Positions 1 to 7,441 of a stretch of DNA of 17,599 bases are shown here, piece by piece. The stretch spans positions 1-17,599 of the forward strand of contig CAIQMJ010000528.1 of NCBI GenBank assembly GCA_903872875.1. The letters are read 5' to 3'. The stretch comes from an uncultured Variovorax sp. GTDB lineage: Bacteria > Pseudomonadota > Gammaproteobacteria > Burkholderiales > Burkholderiaceae_C. The notes beneath the pieces are model-generated. The model was not told where the DNA came from. It ran no database searches and saw nothing but the letters and a program-made list of their open reading frames with translations. Within the stretch, counting starts at the first letter, position 1; every line of letters starts with the position of its first letter. Both the position numbers and the translations under genes were made by a program.

Positions 1-186
1 CGCGGGCGCGGTCCAGGCGATCAGCTCGAAGTAGCTGCCGTCGCCGAACACCACCAGCGCGTTGTGCGTGGTGCGGCCCGGATGGGCACCGCCGCGCAGC
101 ACGTTGAAGCCGAGCGCCGTGTAGTCGGCGACGGCACGGTCGAGGTCGTTCACGGCGATCACGATGTGATCGAGGGTCAGGGTCAC
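1..186 (-). CDS. VOC/glyoxalase-like family protein, N-terminal part only
   Basis: This is the first 62 codons of a protein that runs off the left edge of the window. Translation from GTG at 186 gives a start typical of vicinal-oxygen-chelate or glyoxalase-like proteins: LDHIVIAVNDLDRAVADY, then a glycine-rich turn and GDGSYFELIAW. These form the first beta-alpha-beta-beta-beta unit, and the His of LDHIVIAV is a usual metal-ligand position in the superfamily. An AAGAG stretch lies a few bases upstream of the GTG. It starts 43 bases after the livF stop on the same strand, so it is probably the last or a late gene of the liv operon. VOC members isomerise, cleave or detoxify small molecules using a divalent metal. 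The substrate cannot be told from this fragment. The family call is fairly secure; the function is open. Confidence 0.75.
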   Translation of the reverse strand, partial: MTLTLDHIVIAVNDLDRAVADYTALGFNVLRGGAHPGRTTHNALVVFGDGSYFELIAWTAPA

Positions 187-229
187 GGGGTTCTCTTTTC
201 GATGGGAAGCGGATGGACGTCGGCGGACG

Positions 230-1090
230 TCATGAAGCAGTGCGCGCGGCATCGCTGCCGCCGAGGTAGGCGTCGCGGATGCGGCTGTCGGCCAGCAAGG
301 TCTTCGCAGGTCCGCTGAGCACGATGCGGCCGGTCTGCAGCACGTAGCCGTGGTGCGCGATCTGCAGCGCGAGGCTCGCGTTCTGCTCGACCATGAAGAC
401 CGACACGCCCTGCGCATTGATGCGCGAGATGAGTTCGAGCACCTTGTCGACGTAGAGCGGCGACAGCCCCATGGTGGGCTCGTCCATGCACAGCAGCTTG
501 GGCCGGCCCATCAGCGCACGCGCCATGGCGACCATCTGCTGCTCGCCGCCCGACAGCGTCCCGGCCTGGAACCCCAGGCGCTCGGCCACGCGCGGAAAGA
601 GTTCCAGCATGTGCTCGAGGTCCTGCGCGACGGCGTCGCGATCTCGACGTGCATAGGCGCCCATCAACAGGTTCTCGCGCACCGTCATCGCGGGGAACAG
701 GCGGCGCGCCTCGGGCACCGAGCCGATGCCGCGGCGGATCACCTGCGGCGTCGGCAGGCCGGTGATCGGCTTGCCGTCGAAATGCACTTCGCCCGAGCGC
801 GGCTTGAGCAGGCCGAGCACCACCTTCATGGTGGTCGACTTGCCGCTCGCATTGCCGCCGAGCAGGCTCACGATCTGGCCGCGGCGCACCTCGATGTCGA
901 GGTCGAAGTGCGCCTGCACGAGGCCGTAGAAGCTGTTGATGCCGCGCATCGACAGCAGCACGTCGTTGCGGGCACCCTCGCCCGCGGTCGGCCCCGGCGC
1001 GCGTGCATGCTCCGCCGGCAGCTCGTCGTCCAGCGTCCATTCAGCCGCGGGCGGCAAGCCGATGCGCGCAACCGTCGAGAGAGAACTCAT
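230..1090 (-). CDS. livF: Branched-chain amino-acid-type ABC transporter ATPase, LivF family
   Basis: This 286-residue cytoplasmic ATPase pairs with LivG to power the adjacent permease. The P-loop is at residues 78-86 (GGNASGKST), the signature at 179-185 (LSGGEQQ) and Walker B at 199-205 (LLCMDEP). The switch region reads VEQN, as usual for LivF, where Gln replaces the common His. The P-loop keeps GxxxxGK(S/T) but differs from the common GPNGAGKST. The protein is about 45-50 residues longer than a typical LivF (about 235), because a Pro/Ala/Glu-rich stretch precedes the core, which starts near residue 43. The start is supported by GGAGG seven bases upstream of ATG. That ATG overlaps the livG stop by four bases (ATGA), implying translational coupling. 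The native substrate is not evident: Liv-type systems import branched-chain amino acids but also amides, urea and aromatic acids. Confidence 0.93.
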   Translation of the reverse strand: MSSLSTVARIGLPPAAEWTLDDELPAEHARAPGPTAGEGARNDVLLSMRGINSFYGLVQAHFDLDIEVRRGQIVSLLGGNASGKSTTMKVVLGLLKPRSGEVHFDGKPITGLPTPQVIRRGIGSVPEARRLFPAMTVRENLLMGAYARRDRDAVAQDLEHMLELFPRVAERLGFQAGTLSGGEQQMVAMARALMGRPKLLCMDEPTMGLSPLYVDKVLELISRINAQGVSVFMVEQNASLALQIAHHGYVLQTGRIVLSGPAKTLLADSRIRDAYLGGSDAARTAS

Positions 1091-1935
1091 GCAACCGCCT
1101 CCGTGCGCTCCGCCTCGCCGACCTGGCGATGGCCGAGGTAGGCCTCGATCACGCCCGGGTCGTTGCGCACGTCGCCAGGCAGGCCCTCGGCGATCTTGCG
1201 GCCGTCGTCGAGCACGACCACGCGGTCCGACAGCTGCATCACGAGGTCGAGCTTGTGCTCGATCAGCAGGATGCTCTGGCCGCGCGACTTCAGCGTGCGG
1301 ATGATTTCCAGCATCTCGACCGTCTCGCTTTCGTTCATGCCGGCCGTGGGCTCGTCGAGCAGGAGCAGCCGCGGGCGCAAGGCCAGCGCCCGGGCGATCT
1401 CGACACGCCGCCGGTTGGCATACGACAGGCTGTACGCCGGATGGTCGACGCGCGGTGCCAGCCGCTCGCCGAACAGCGCAATGATCTCGAGCGCCTCGTC
1501 GCGCAGTTGCCGCTCCTCTCGCGTCACGGCGGGCGGCTGCAGCAGCGCCAGCGCCAGCTCGGCCAGCGCGCCCGCGCCGGGGATGCCGCCGGCACGCGGT
1601 CGCACGGCACGCAATCGCGTGTGGGCGCCGACCAGCACGTTGTCGAGCACGCTGAGGTTCGCGAACACCCGGCCGTGCTGGAAAGTGCGCGCCAGGCCGC
1701 GCTGCGCGAGCTGTTCCGCGGGCCGGCCGGTGATGTCCTCGCCGTCGAACAGCACCTGGCCGCCGTCGGGCCGGTCGAGGCCGGTGACGAGGTTGAAGAA
1801 GGTGGTCTTGCCAGCGCCGTTCGGCCCGATCACGCTGACCAGTTCGCCCTGTGCCAGCGCCAGGTCGACGCCGTCGACCGCGGTCAGCCCGCCGAAGCGG
1901 CGCGTGAGGCCGGTGACTTCAAGCAGCCTGGACAT
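1087..1935 (-). CDS. livG: Branched-chain amino-acid-type ABC transporter ATPase, LivG family
   Basis: This is the second ATPase of the importer, 282 residues with the chosen start. Walker A is at 37-45 (GPNGAGKTT), the Q-loop Gln at 86, a degenerate signature at about 170-176 (LSYANRR in place of LSGGQ), Walker B at 190-196 (LLLLDEP) and the switch His at about 227 (IEHKLDLVM). A longer reading from 2064 is possible but would lie entirely inside the OsmC gene. The ATG at 1935 has GGAGG six bases upstream and begins the protein where the family does (MSRLLEVTGLTRRFGG). The gene overlaps the end of the OsmC gene by 17 bases and the start of livF by four, so it is embedded in the operon. The ~40-residue insert between Q-loop and signature is a usual LivG feature. 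Confidence 0.95.
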   Translation of the reverse strand: MSRLLEVTGLTRRFGGLTAVDGVDLALAQGELVSVIGPNGAGKTTFFNLVTGLDRPDGGQVLFDGEDITGRPAEQLAQRGLARTFQHGRVFANLSVLDNVLVGAHTRLRAVRPRAGGIPGAGALAELALALLQPPAVTREERQLRDEALEIIALFGERLAPRVDHPAYSLSYANRRRVEIARALALRPRLLLLDEPTAGMNESETVEMLEIIRTLKSRGQSILLIEHKLDLVMQLSDRVVVLDDGRKIAEGLPGDVRNDPGVIEAYLGHRQVGEAERTEAVA

Positions 1936-2494
1936 CCCGTGCCTCCGGAGCATTCGCGCTGGTGGCCTTCGAGTTGACCAGCACGACCTGCGCACCGATG
2001 GTCTGCGGATTGCGCAGCAGGTTGAGGATCGGGCAGTTGCGCTCCACCGCCTCGAACAGCGCATCGATATCTTCGCGCGAGGCGGGCGAGTCGATGTGCA
2101 CCGTGTAGGCGATCCTGTGCGGCCAGATCGGCGTGGCCTCGTGGCCTGGCTTGCCGGCGCGCGGGTCGATCACGCCGGTGACTTCGACCTCCAGGCTCTC
2201 GAGCGGCACCTGCAACTGCGCCGCCTGAATCAGGAAGATATGGCTCACGCAGGTGCCGAGCACGCCGAGCTGCAGCTCGGGCGAACTCGGCCCGAGGTTG
2301 TAGCCGGCGAAGTCCGGCGGGCTGTCGCTGATGACCTGGTGTTCGCGGATGCGCAGGCGCCGCAAGCCGCTGCGCCCTTCGACGCGCACGTTGGCGCGCA
2401 GCTCCGCGGCCTGCGCGGTGCCGGCCTCGACGGCTGCGGTGCGCGCCAGCACGGCGGCACGCTTCTCGGCGAGGTAGTCGTTCAGGTTGCTCAT
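1919..2494 (-). CDS. OsmC family protein embedded in the liv operon
   Basis: This 191-residue protein resembles the OsmC/Ohr family of thiol-dependent hydroperoxide reductases. Two conserved cysteines are visible: Cys82 in LGTCVSHIF, at the start of the long central helix, and Cys154 in ERNCPILNLL. In characterised members this pair forms the peroxidatic/resolving couple that reduces organic hydroperoxides. Many OsmC-like proteins beside catabolic or transport genes have no tested role. The N-terminus (residues 1-35) is helical and Ala-rich, longer than minimal Ohr. A strong AAGGA lies about eight bases before ATG. It starts 43 bases after the fused permease gene and its last 17 bases overlap livG, so it is a true operon member. 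It may protect against, or act on, a reactive sulfur- or peroxide-containing compound connected with the transported substrate. That role is inference. Confidence 0.87.
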   Translation of the reverse strand: MSNLNDYLAEKRAAVLARTAAVEAGTAQAAELRANVRVEGRSGLRRLRIREHQVISDSPPDFAGYNLGPSSPELQLGVLGTCVSHIFLIQAAQLQVPLESLEVEVTGVIDPRAGKPGHEATPIWPHRIAYTVHIDSPASREDIDALFEAVERNCPILNLLRNPQTIGAQVVLVNSKATSANAPEARDVQAA

Positions 2495-2537
2495 GGTGAT
2501 GTCCTTTTCGTCGATGTCGTGTTCTTCGGTGGCAGGT

Positions 2538-4373
2538 TCACACCGTGCCCAGCAGGCCCTGCGGCCTGAAGCGGATCAGCAGCAGCAGCGCGACGCCGTA
2601 GATCAGCATCCGGTACTCGGTCGTCACGCGGAACAGCTCGGGCAGGCTGACCAGCGCGACCGCGCCGAGCAGCGCGCCGCTGATGTTCCCGAGCCCGCCC
2701 AGGATCACCATCGTCAGCGCGAGGATCGAGATCTGCGAGGTGAAGGTCTCGTGGTTGATGTACGAGTACAGGTGAGCGGTGAAGGCACCGCTGATGCCCG
2801 CGGCGAAGCCGCCGAAGCCGAAGGCCAGCGCCTTATAGCGGTCGGGATGCACGCCATAGGCCCGCGCGGCCACCTCGTCCTCGCGCACCGCGCGGAAGGT
2901 GCGGCCCAGGTGCGAGCGCAGCAGCCGCCACTGGAGCAGCGCGAGCAGCACCATCGCGCCGAGCGCGGCCCAGTAGAAGGCCTGGTTCGACGATGCATCC
3001 TGGCCGAACAGTGACAGCGGCGGGATGCCCGACACGCCGATCGGCCCGTGCGTGAGGCTTTCCCAGTTGAGGATGGTCAGCGCCACGATCTCGCCGATGC
3101 CCAGCGTCGCGATCGACACGTAGTGCCCGCGCAGCCGGAACGCCGGAAAGATCAGCGCCGTGCCGATCACCGAGGTCAACACGCCGGCCAGCACGATGCT
3201 CGTGCCCACCGGCAGGTGCAGGTCGAGCACGAGCAGCGACGAGGCATAGGCACCGATGGCCAGCAGCCCCGCGTGGCCGAGCGAGATCTGTCCGATCGTG
3301 CCCGCGACCAGCGTGAGGCCGAGCGCCAGCGAGGCATAGAGCCACGCGTTGGTCAGCGTCTGCAGCAGGTACGGCGAAGGGTCGAACAGCGGCAGCACCG
3401 CGGCCACCGCGAACAGCGCGGCCAGCACCCAGGGCGGCACACGCCACGGCTTGCTCGGCGCGATGAAGGTGCCGGTCAGCGGCTCGGGCGGCAGCGCGCG
3501 GCGCCGGCCCAGCAGGCCGTTGGGCTTCCACAGGAGGATCGCCAGCAGCAGCGCGAAGGCGAACAGGTTGCGGTAGGGCGTGCCGAACAGCGCCACACCA
3601 TAGCTCTCGATCAGGCCGAGCAGCATGCTGCCGAGGATCGCGCCCGGCACGCTGCCGACGCCGCCGACCACCGTCGCGACCACGCCCTTCAACGTCGCCT
3701 GGAAGCTCATCGCCGGGCTGATGTTGTTGTAGTACATGCCCACCAGCAGGCCGGCCAGCCCGCCGAGCGCGGACGCGATCGCGAACACGCTCTGGTTGAC
3801 GCGGTTCACGTCGACGCCCATCTGCTGCGCCGCGTCGCGGTCCTGCGCGGTCGCGCGCACCGCCCACCCGAGGCGCGTGAAGCGCAAAAAGCCGAACAGC
3901 AGCGCCGCACTGACGAGGCCGATGCCGGCGATCAGCAGGTCGAGCGCGCCGATGGTGCCGGTGCCGACCTGCAGCCGCCAGTCGGGCAGCTGCGTGGGCA
4001 GCGCGCGCGGGTCGGGGCTGGCGACGAGTTGCACGACGATGTCGAGCACGAAGCTGATGCCGATGGTGGCCAGCAGCGGTGCGATGCGCGCCGCGCCCTG
4101 CAGCGGCCGCAGCCCGACGCGCTCGATCAGCATGCCCAGCGCGCCGGTGCCGAGCACGACCAGCAGGATGGTGACCGGCAGCGGCGTGTGCAGGAAGGTG
4201 ATGGCCGCCCAGCCGATGTAGGCGCCCACGGTGTAGACCGATCCGTGCGCGAAATTGATGAGGTGCGAGACGCCGAAGATCAGCGCCAGCCCGACCGCCA
4301 GCAACGCATAGATGTTGCCGATGATCAGGCCGTTGACTGTGTAGTCGAAGAACGATGTGAACGAGAAGTCCAT
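2538..4373 (-). CDS. Fused LivH-LivM permease of a branched-chain amino-acid-type ABC transporter
   Basis: One 611-residue inner-membrane protein holds both permease halves. Residues 1 to about 288 match LivH: NGLIIGNIYALLAVGLALIFG, then NFAHGS near 41-45, and the EAA-like coupling segment RATAQDRDAAQQMGV around 173-186. A basic, Pro-rich linker follows (about 288-312: GRRRALPPEP). Residues from about 313 match LivM: LTLVAGTIGQISLGHAG near 353-369 and a second coupling segment, RAVREDEVAARAYGV. The protein ends in RFRPQGLLGTV, the usual LivM terminus. Two separate genes of about 290 and 320 residues are the more common arrangement. A GTG 54 bases upstream extends the frame but overlaps livK and adds non-membrane sequence, so ATG at 4373 was chosen. 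It starts two bases after the livK stop and has no clear Shine-Dalgarno, which suggests coupling to livK. Confidence 0.93.
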   Translation of the reverse strand: MDFSFTSFFDYTVNGLIIGNIYALLAVGLALIFGVSHLINFAHGSVYTVGAYIGWAAITFLHTPLPVTILLVVLGTGALGMLIERVGLRPLQGAARIAPLLATIGISFVLDIVVQLVASPDPRALPTQLPDWRLQVGTGTIGALDLLIAGIGLVSAALLFGFLRFTRLGWAVRATAQDRDAAQQMGVDVNRVNQSVFAIASALGGLAGLLVGMYYNNISPAMSFQATLKGVVATVVGGVGSVPGAILGSMLLGLIESYGVALFGTPYRNLFAFALLLAILLWKPNGLLGRRRALPPEPLTGTFIAPSKPWRVPPWVLAALFAVAAVLPLFDPSPYLLQTLTNAWLYASLALGLTLVAGTIGQISLGHAGLLAIGAYASSLLVLDLHLPVGTSIVLAGVLTSVIGTALIFPAFRLRGHYVSIATLGIGEIVALTILNWESLTHGPIGVSGIPPLSLFGQDASSNQAFYWAALGAMVLLALLQWRLLRSHLGRTFRAVREDEVAARAYGVHPDRYKALAFGFGGFAAGISGAFTAHLYSYINHETFTSQISILALTMVILGGLGNISGALLGAVALVSLPELFRVTTEYRMLIYGVALLLLIRFRPQGLLGTV

Positions 4374-4375
4374 GC

Positions 4376-5542
4376 TCAGCGCGAGGACGCGACCGAGGCC
4401 TTGGAGGCTGCCGGTGCGACGGTCCACTTGCCGCCGGTCACGACCAGATTCACGCTCTTCACGCCGATCACGCGACGTGTCTGTGGGTCGAAGTTGGCCT
4501 TGCCGAAGATGACGCTGGGCAGATCGTGGATCTTGTAGAACGCGTCGCGGACGGCCCGTCGGTCGGCATCCGGGCCCGCGTGGTTCAGCGCGGCGGCGGC
4601 GTACACGACGGCGTCGTAGGCGTACGCATTGAATGCATCCGGCTCCTTGCCGTACCTGGCGCGGAAGCGTGTGACGAATTCCTGCACCTCGGCGCGTGGC
4701 TCTTCGGGGAAGAAAGCGGTGTTGGTGTGGATGCCGTCGACCGCGCCGCCGCCGAGTTCGATGAACTTGGGCGAATAGACAGAGCCGCTGGCCGCGATCG
4801 GCTGCTTCAGGCCGACGTTGCGCACCTGCCCCGCGATCAGCGCGCCGTCGGGGTAGTAGGAGATCAGCACCAGCCCGTCGGGGTTGGCGTCGCGCACGCG
4901 CACCAGGGTCGAGCGGAAGTCCTTCTCGTCGGGCTGATAGCCCTCGGCGACGACCACCTGCGCGCCGCGCGCCTCGGCCGCCTTCACGAACACGTCACGG
5001 CTGGTGCGGCCCCAGTCGGTGTTCAGGAACAGCACCGCCACCCGCTTGAAGCCGAGCGTCGTCACCGCCAGGTCGGCCAGCAGCGGCTGCGCGTCGGCCT
5101 GGCTGATCGACGGACTCCAGATGAAGTCGCCGCCCTTGGTGAACTCCGGGTGCGAGTTGGTGAAGCCGAGTTGCACGAGCCCGGCGCGCTGGTAGATGGG
5201 CGACGCGGCCATCGACGCCGGGCTCGAGAAGTCGCCCAGCTCGATGCGGATGCGCTTGTCGCCGACGAACTTCTGCGCCAGCGCCACCGCCTGGCGCGGA
5301 TCGCTCTGGCTGTCCTCGAACACATAGGACAACGGCCGGCCCTGGATGCCGCCGTTGGCATTGATCTGCTCGACTGCCAGGTCGAAGCCGGCCTTCCACT
5401 GCGCGCCGTACTGGGCGTTCTGTCCGGTCAGCGGGCCGCTGACGCCGAACCAGACGGGCTCACCCGTCGCCGGCGCGGCAGAAGCGATGGCGGGGACCAG
5501 CAGGAAGGCCGCCGCGAGGCGAAGAAATTGATGGCGCAGCAT
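4376..5542 (-). CDS. Periplasmic substrate-binding protein of a branched-chain amino-acid-type ABC transporter (LivK-like)
   Basis: This 388-residue protein captures the substrate in the periplasm and delivers it to the fused permease. A Sec signal peptide covers about residues 1-23 (MLRHQFLRLAAAFLLVPAIASA, then AP). The mature part has the type I peripheral-binding fold: VWFGVSGPLTGQNAQYG at the start, AVEQINANGGIQGRPL, then the ligand-contact region GDFSSPASMAASPIYQRAGL. A GTG nine bases upstream would add three residues. The ATG at 5542 is preferred because GGAG lies eight bases before it, whereas the GTG overlaps that GGAG. It is the first gene of the operon. Upstream (5543-5656) is a 114-base stretch and then an amidase remnant on the same strand. 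No convincing sigma-70 boxes were seen there. Homologues bind leucine/isoleucine/valine, amides, urea or aromatic acids; the ligand here is unknown. Confidence 0.92.
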   Translation of the reverse strand: MLRHQFLRLAAAFLLVPAIASAAPATGEPVWFGVSGPLTGQNAQYGAQWKAGFDLAVEQINANGGIQGRPLSYVFEDSQSDPRQAVALAQKFVGDKRIRIELGDFSSPASMAASPIYQRAGLVQLGFTNSHPEFTKGGDFIWSPSISQADAQPLLADLAVTTLGFKRVAVLFLNTDWGRTSRDVFVKAAEARGAQVVVAEGYQPDEKDFRSTLVRVRDANPDGLVLISYYPDGALIAGQVRNVGLKQPIAASGSVYSPKFIELGGGAVDGIHTNTAFFPEEPRAEVQEFVTRFRARYGKEPDAFNAYAYDAVVYAAAALNHAGPDADRRAVRDAFYKIHDLPSVIFGKANFDPQTRRVIGVKSVNLVVTGGKWTVAPAASKASVASSR

Positions 5543-5656
5543 GGGAAGCACTCCGGAGAAACGGGAAGCTGCGGATTCTTCGACTTCGCGTTCGGCCGGG
5601 GAACGAAGAAAAACGTGCTGGCTTGCTCGTTGCGCGCATAACGGAGTGCCGGACGC

Positions 5657-5826
5657 TCAGCGTGGATCGATCGGGGACGGCGTTCCGGTGCGCAGCGCCA
5701 GCGCCTCGCCGGCCGCGAGCAATCGAGCCTCCTGGAACCGCCCGCCCATCAGTTGCACGCCGCTGGGCATTCCTTCCACCTCGCCCATCGGCACGGCAAG
5801 ACCCGGCAAGCCCAGCAGCGCCGCGC
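5657..5826 (-). pseudogene. Amidase remnant, C-terminal ~57 residues only
   Basis: Read on the minus strand, this encodes AALLGLPGLAVPMGEVEGMPSGVQLMGGRFQEARLL in pieces, then a short tail ending DPR and TGA at 5657. That is the C-terminal part of an amidase-signature-family enzyme: the GLPGLAVP strand, the GMPSGVQLMG strand and the helix beginning RFQEARLLAAGE. The Lys/Ser/Ser catalytic region lies about 200-300 residues upstream in this family and is absent. Amidase-like sequence stops near 5820-5830, where LysR-like sequence begins on the other strand. The frame stays open beyond this but no longer looks like amidase. It sits 114 bases upstream of livK on the same strand, so an intact amidase may once have led the liv operon. 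The 3' boundary is exact; the 5' edge is approximate. Confidence 0.75.
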
Positions 5827-6309
5827 CTGCCGAACGACCTGAGCCTGAAGCCGATCGGCGAACTCGAAATGATGGTTGCATGCCGGCCGGGGCATCCGAA
5901 ACAGGACAGCAAGACGTGGGCCTCGCTGCTCGCATGCGATTGGCTGGTACATCCGTCGCAGGACGCGTCCACCGTTCACGAATTCCTCCGCAAGCACGGC
6001 GTCGACGTGGAAAGGCAGCTGATCCGGACCAATACCTTCGCGGCGACCTGGAGCATCCTCACGCAAACCGACACGCTGTTCCTCTGTCCGGTCCTGATGC
6101 TCGGCATGCCGGTCTACGGCGAGCTGGTCCGGCGGGTGCCCGTGCCAGTCGCGATGCCCAGGCTCACGCTGGGCATCATCCGCCTCAAGGACGCGCCGTT
6201 GTCGCATGTCGCGGAAGTGCTCTCGATGATGTTCGAGCGCGAACTGCGGGATCTGAAATGGAGCGCGCCGGGCAAGGGCAAGGCGCCAAAGGCATCGGTC
6301 GGGCTTTGA
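5827..6309 (+). pseudogene. LysR-family regulator remnant, C-terminal ~160 residues only
   Basis: The plus-strand frame shows the second half of a LysR-type effector-binding domain: LPNDLSLKPIGELEMMVACRPGHP, then LLACDWLVHPSQDASTVHEF, a mid-domain TNTFAATWSILTQTD segment and MLGMPVYGELVRRVPVPVA, ending at TGA 6307-6309. Full LysR proteins have about 300 residues with a DNA-binding winged helix in the first 60; that and the first effector subdomain are missing. The open frame continues upstream to 5623, but that part is antisense to the amidase remnant and has no regulator-like sequence. Without the helix-turn-helix it cannot act as a normal regulator. Internal ATGs near 5870 could make a shorter product. 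Its left edge meets the amidase remnant, suggesting both were cut by one deletion. The left boundary is approximate by about ten bases. Confidence 0.78.
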
Positions 6310-6451
6310 CCTCGCGACAGGGCATGGACAGCCGTCCCGGCGGCATCGCGATAGCCAGTTTCAGCATGAGCACATGACGAATGCTTCGTGGTCAGGCGTG
6401 CGACGTCTGCCTACGCTTGCGCGCTTTCCTCCTCCCTACAGCTGGTCCTCG

Positions 6452-7441
6452 ATGTCCCTGAATTCCATTCCCTCCCTGCGCCGCCGCACACTGCTCCAGG
6501 CCGGTGCGGGCGCCTTCGCCGCCGCCATCGCCGCGCCCTCGTGGTCGCAGGCATCGACACCGTCGAAGAGGCTGCGCATCGGCTACCAGAAGTTCAACAC
6601 GCTCAACATCCTGAAGGGCACCGGCGCACTCGAGAAGGCGCTTGCGCCGAGCGGCGTGACGGTCGAGTGGCATGAGTTCCTCGGCGGCGGCCAGCTGTCG
6701 GAAGCGCTCGCGGCCAACGCGATCGACTTCGGCCATGCGTCCGACGGCATCGGCGTCTTCCAGCAGGCCAGCGGCAAGGGCCTGGTCTACCTCGCGGCCG
6801 AGAGCCCCTACCCCGGCGGTGTCGGCTTCCTGGTGCCGAAGGAATCGCCGATCCGCAGCGTGGCCGACCTCAAGGGCAAGAAGGTGGTCACGGGCCGCGG
6901 CTACAACACGCAATATGTGCTGATCAAGGCGCTGCAGGCCGCCGGGCTGCGCTACGAGGACATCGACCCGGTCTACATCGTCACCGCGTCCGACAGCGTC
7001 GCGGCCTACCAGTCGGGCAGCGTGGCGGCGCTCGGCCTGTGGGACCCGTTCCTCGCGGGCGCGCAGATCGCCACCGATTCGCGCCTGCTGTTCGACGGCA
7101 CCGGCCTGAGCGGCAATCGCACCTATCACTTTGCACAGCCAGGCTACGCGCAGGCCAACCAGGCCACGCTGCGCACTGTGTTCAGCGAACTGAAGAAGAC
7201 CAACCAGTGGGCGCAGGGCAATCCGAAGGACGTGGTGGCGCTGCTGTCACCGCAGCTCAAGGTGGAACCCAAGGTGCTGGCGCTGGCGACCGAGCGCCGC
7301 CAGTACGGCGTGGTCGCACTCACGCCCGAGATCGCGCGCGAGCAGCAAGGCCTGGCCGACGCCTTCGCCCAACTCAGGCTGATACCCACGCCGATCGAGG
7401 TGAAGGACGCGTTCCTGCCACTCGACCTCGGCCTGGCGTGA
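6452..7441 (+). CDS. SsuA-like (NMT1/aliphatic-sulfonate type) periplasmic substrate-binding protein
   Basis: This 329-residue protein belongs to the SsuA/TauA/NMT1-like binding proteins of ABC importers. The N-terminus has RRRTLLQAG followed by an Ala-rich hydrophobic stretch and SWSQA, a probable Tat-type or long Sec signal of about 35 residues. Family motifs follow: RLRIGYQKFNTLNILK, LEKALAPSGVTVEWHEF, QLSEALAANAIDFGHASD and VADLKGKKV. An upstream ATG at 6374 would add 26 residues before the signal. ATG 6452 is chosen because the signal then starts normally, though neither start has a good Shine-Dalgarno. No permease or ATPase gene of this class is nearby, so the protein must use components encoded elsewhere. 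Its stop overlaps the start of the flavoprotein oxidase by one base (TGATG). The ligand could be a sulfonate, an amine or another small anion. Confidence 0.85.
   Translation: MSLNSIPSLRRRTLLQAGAGAFAAAIAAPSWSQASTPSKRLRIGYQKFNTLNILKGTGALEKALAPSGVTVEWHEFLGGGQLSEALAANAIDFGHASDGIGVFQQASGKGLVYLAAESPYPGGVGFLVPKESPIRSVADLKGKKVVTGRGYNTQYVLIKALQAAGLRYEDIDPVYIVTASDSVAAYQSGSVAALGLWDPFLAGAQIATDSRLLFDGTGLSGNRTYHFAQPGYAQANQATLRTVFSELKKTNQWAQGNPKDVVALLSPQLKVEPKVLALATERRQYGVVALTPEIAREQQGLADAFAQLRLIPTPIEVKDAFLPLDLGLA

Noticed and set aside
1936..2064. Longer livG start at 2064
   Set aside because: It would add 43 residues inside the OsmC gene with no family match; ATG 1935 has GGAGG at good spacing.
3048..4538. 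A 496-codon plus-strand open frame opposite the fused permease
   Set aside because: The product is dominated by Arg, Gln, Ala, His and Glu, typical of antisense to membrane-protein codons, and has no start signals.
5543..5656. Promoter or terminator for the liv operon, including CGTTC/GAACG and TTCTT/AAGAA inverted pairs at about 5567-5602
   Set aside because: Arms are short and interrupted, there is no classical terminator shape, and no -35/-10 pair at 16-18 base spacing was convincing.
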